Assembly: GCA_003445035.1 (NCBI GenBank)
Contig: DLVV01000259.1
Span: 5,841 to 12,270 of the forward strand
DNA: 6,430 nucleotides
Direction of reading: 5' to 3'
From: Planctomycetaceae bacterium
GTDB taxonomy: Bacteria; Planctomycetota; Planctomycetia; Planctomycetales; Planctomycetaceae
The translations under genes were made by a program, and so were the position numbers. Shown in pieces: positions 6,328-6,430 of this stretch (its first letter is position 1; every line of letters begins with the position of its first letter). The notes below the pieces were generated by a model that did no database searches, had not been told where the DNA came from, and saw only the letters and a list, made by a program, of their open reading frames with translations.

Positions 6328-6430
6328 TCACTCGTCCGGGGAAAGTTCGGGGACCGCCGTTTCCGAGGGCGGCCTCACCGACTCGCCGTCCTCGGCGTCC
6401 TCGCCGCCAGACTTCAACTCGTCCAGGGAC
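6328..6430 (-). CDS. C-terminal tail of an unidentified acidic protein (partial)
   Basis: From the right edge to a TGA (complement of 6328-6330) the minus strand has an open frame of 33 codons, continuing beyond the window. The peptide reads SLDELKSGGEDAEDGESV and then RPPSETAVPELSPDE before the stop. It is strongly acidic, rich in Glu, Asp, Pro, Ser and Gly, and looks like a disordered tail. About 29 of 33 third positions are G or C, the same bias as the genes around it, which supports real coding. The tail carries no domain that would name the protein. It lies on the same strand as nrdR, whose start is 117 bp downstream. Confidence 0.6.
   Translation of the reverse strand, partial: SLDELKSGGEDAEDGESVRPPSETAVPELSPDE

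Overview
This 6.4 kb window is a compact stretch of ordinary bacterial chromosome. Seven genes can be identified, plus the tail of an eighth. All but one lie on the minus strand. GC content is high and third codon positions are GC-rich. A secreted type I sulfatase, a fused HldE, and the wording of several motifs (for example the HldE loop around residues 118-130) point to a planctomycete, probably related to the Rhodopirellula/Pirellulales group. That assignment is an inference from protein style, since no rRNA or other marker is present.

Layout from right to left, which is the direction of transcription for most genes. An unidentified acidic C-terminal tail comes first (6328-6430, partial). 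It is followed by nrdR, the repressor of ribonucleotide reductase genes (5749-6210). Next come hldE, the bifunctional heptose-7-phosphate kinase and heptose-1-phosphate adenylyltransferase (4159-5676), and waaF, an ADP-heptose:LPS heptosyltransferase of family GT9 (3008-4120). plsY, the acyl-phosphate:glycerol-3-phosphate acyltransferase, follows (2192-2932). The gaps are 38-117 bp and show no clear terminator, so nrdR-hldE-waaF-plsY could be one transcription unit. A lone plus-strand GNAT acetyltransferase gene (1744-2217) runs into the end of plsY with a 26 bp tail-to-tail overlap. It diverges from a minus-strand sulfatase gene (183-1580), which is followed after 44 bp by the first 46 codons of glpK (1-138), cut by the window edge.

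Functionally, hldE and waaF make and transfer ADP-heptose for the LPS inner core. plsY starts phospholipid synthesis from glycerol-3-phosphate, and glpK makes glycerol-3-phosphate from glycerol. The window is therefore mainly about envelope building and glycerol-phosphate supply, with one exported sulfatase and one dNTP-pool regulator.

I did not find a new biological system. The points worth a second look are modest: the non-canonical sulfatase activation motif (Cys-Ala-Thr-Ser-Arg), a His-rich loop in HldE, dyad symmetry in the 163 bp sulfatase/GNAT divergent region, the plsY/GNAT overlap, and the evidence for heptose-containing LPS in a likely planctomycete. There are no stretches over 300 bases without a gene, and I see no RNA genes, mobile elements or CRISPR arrays.
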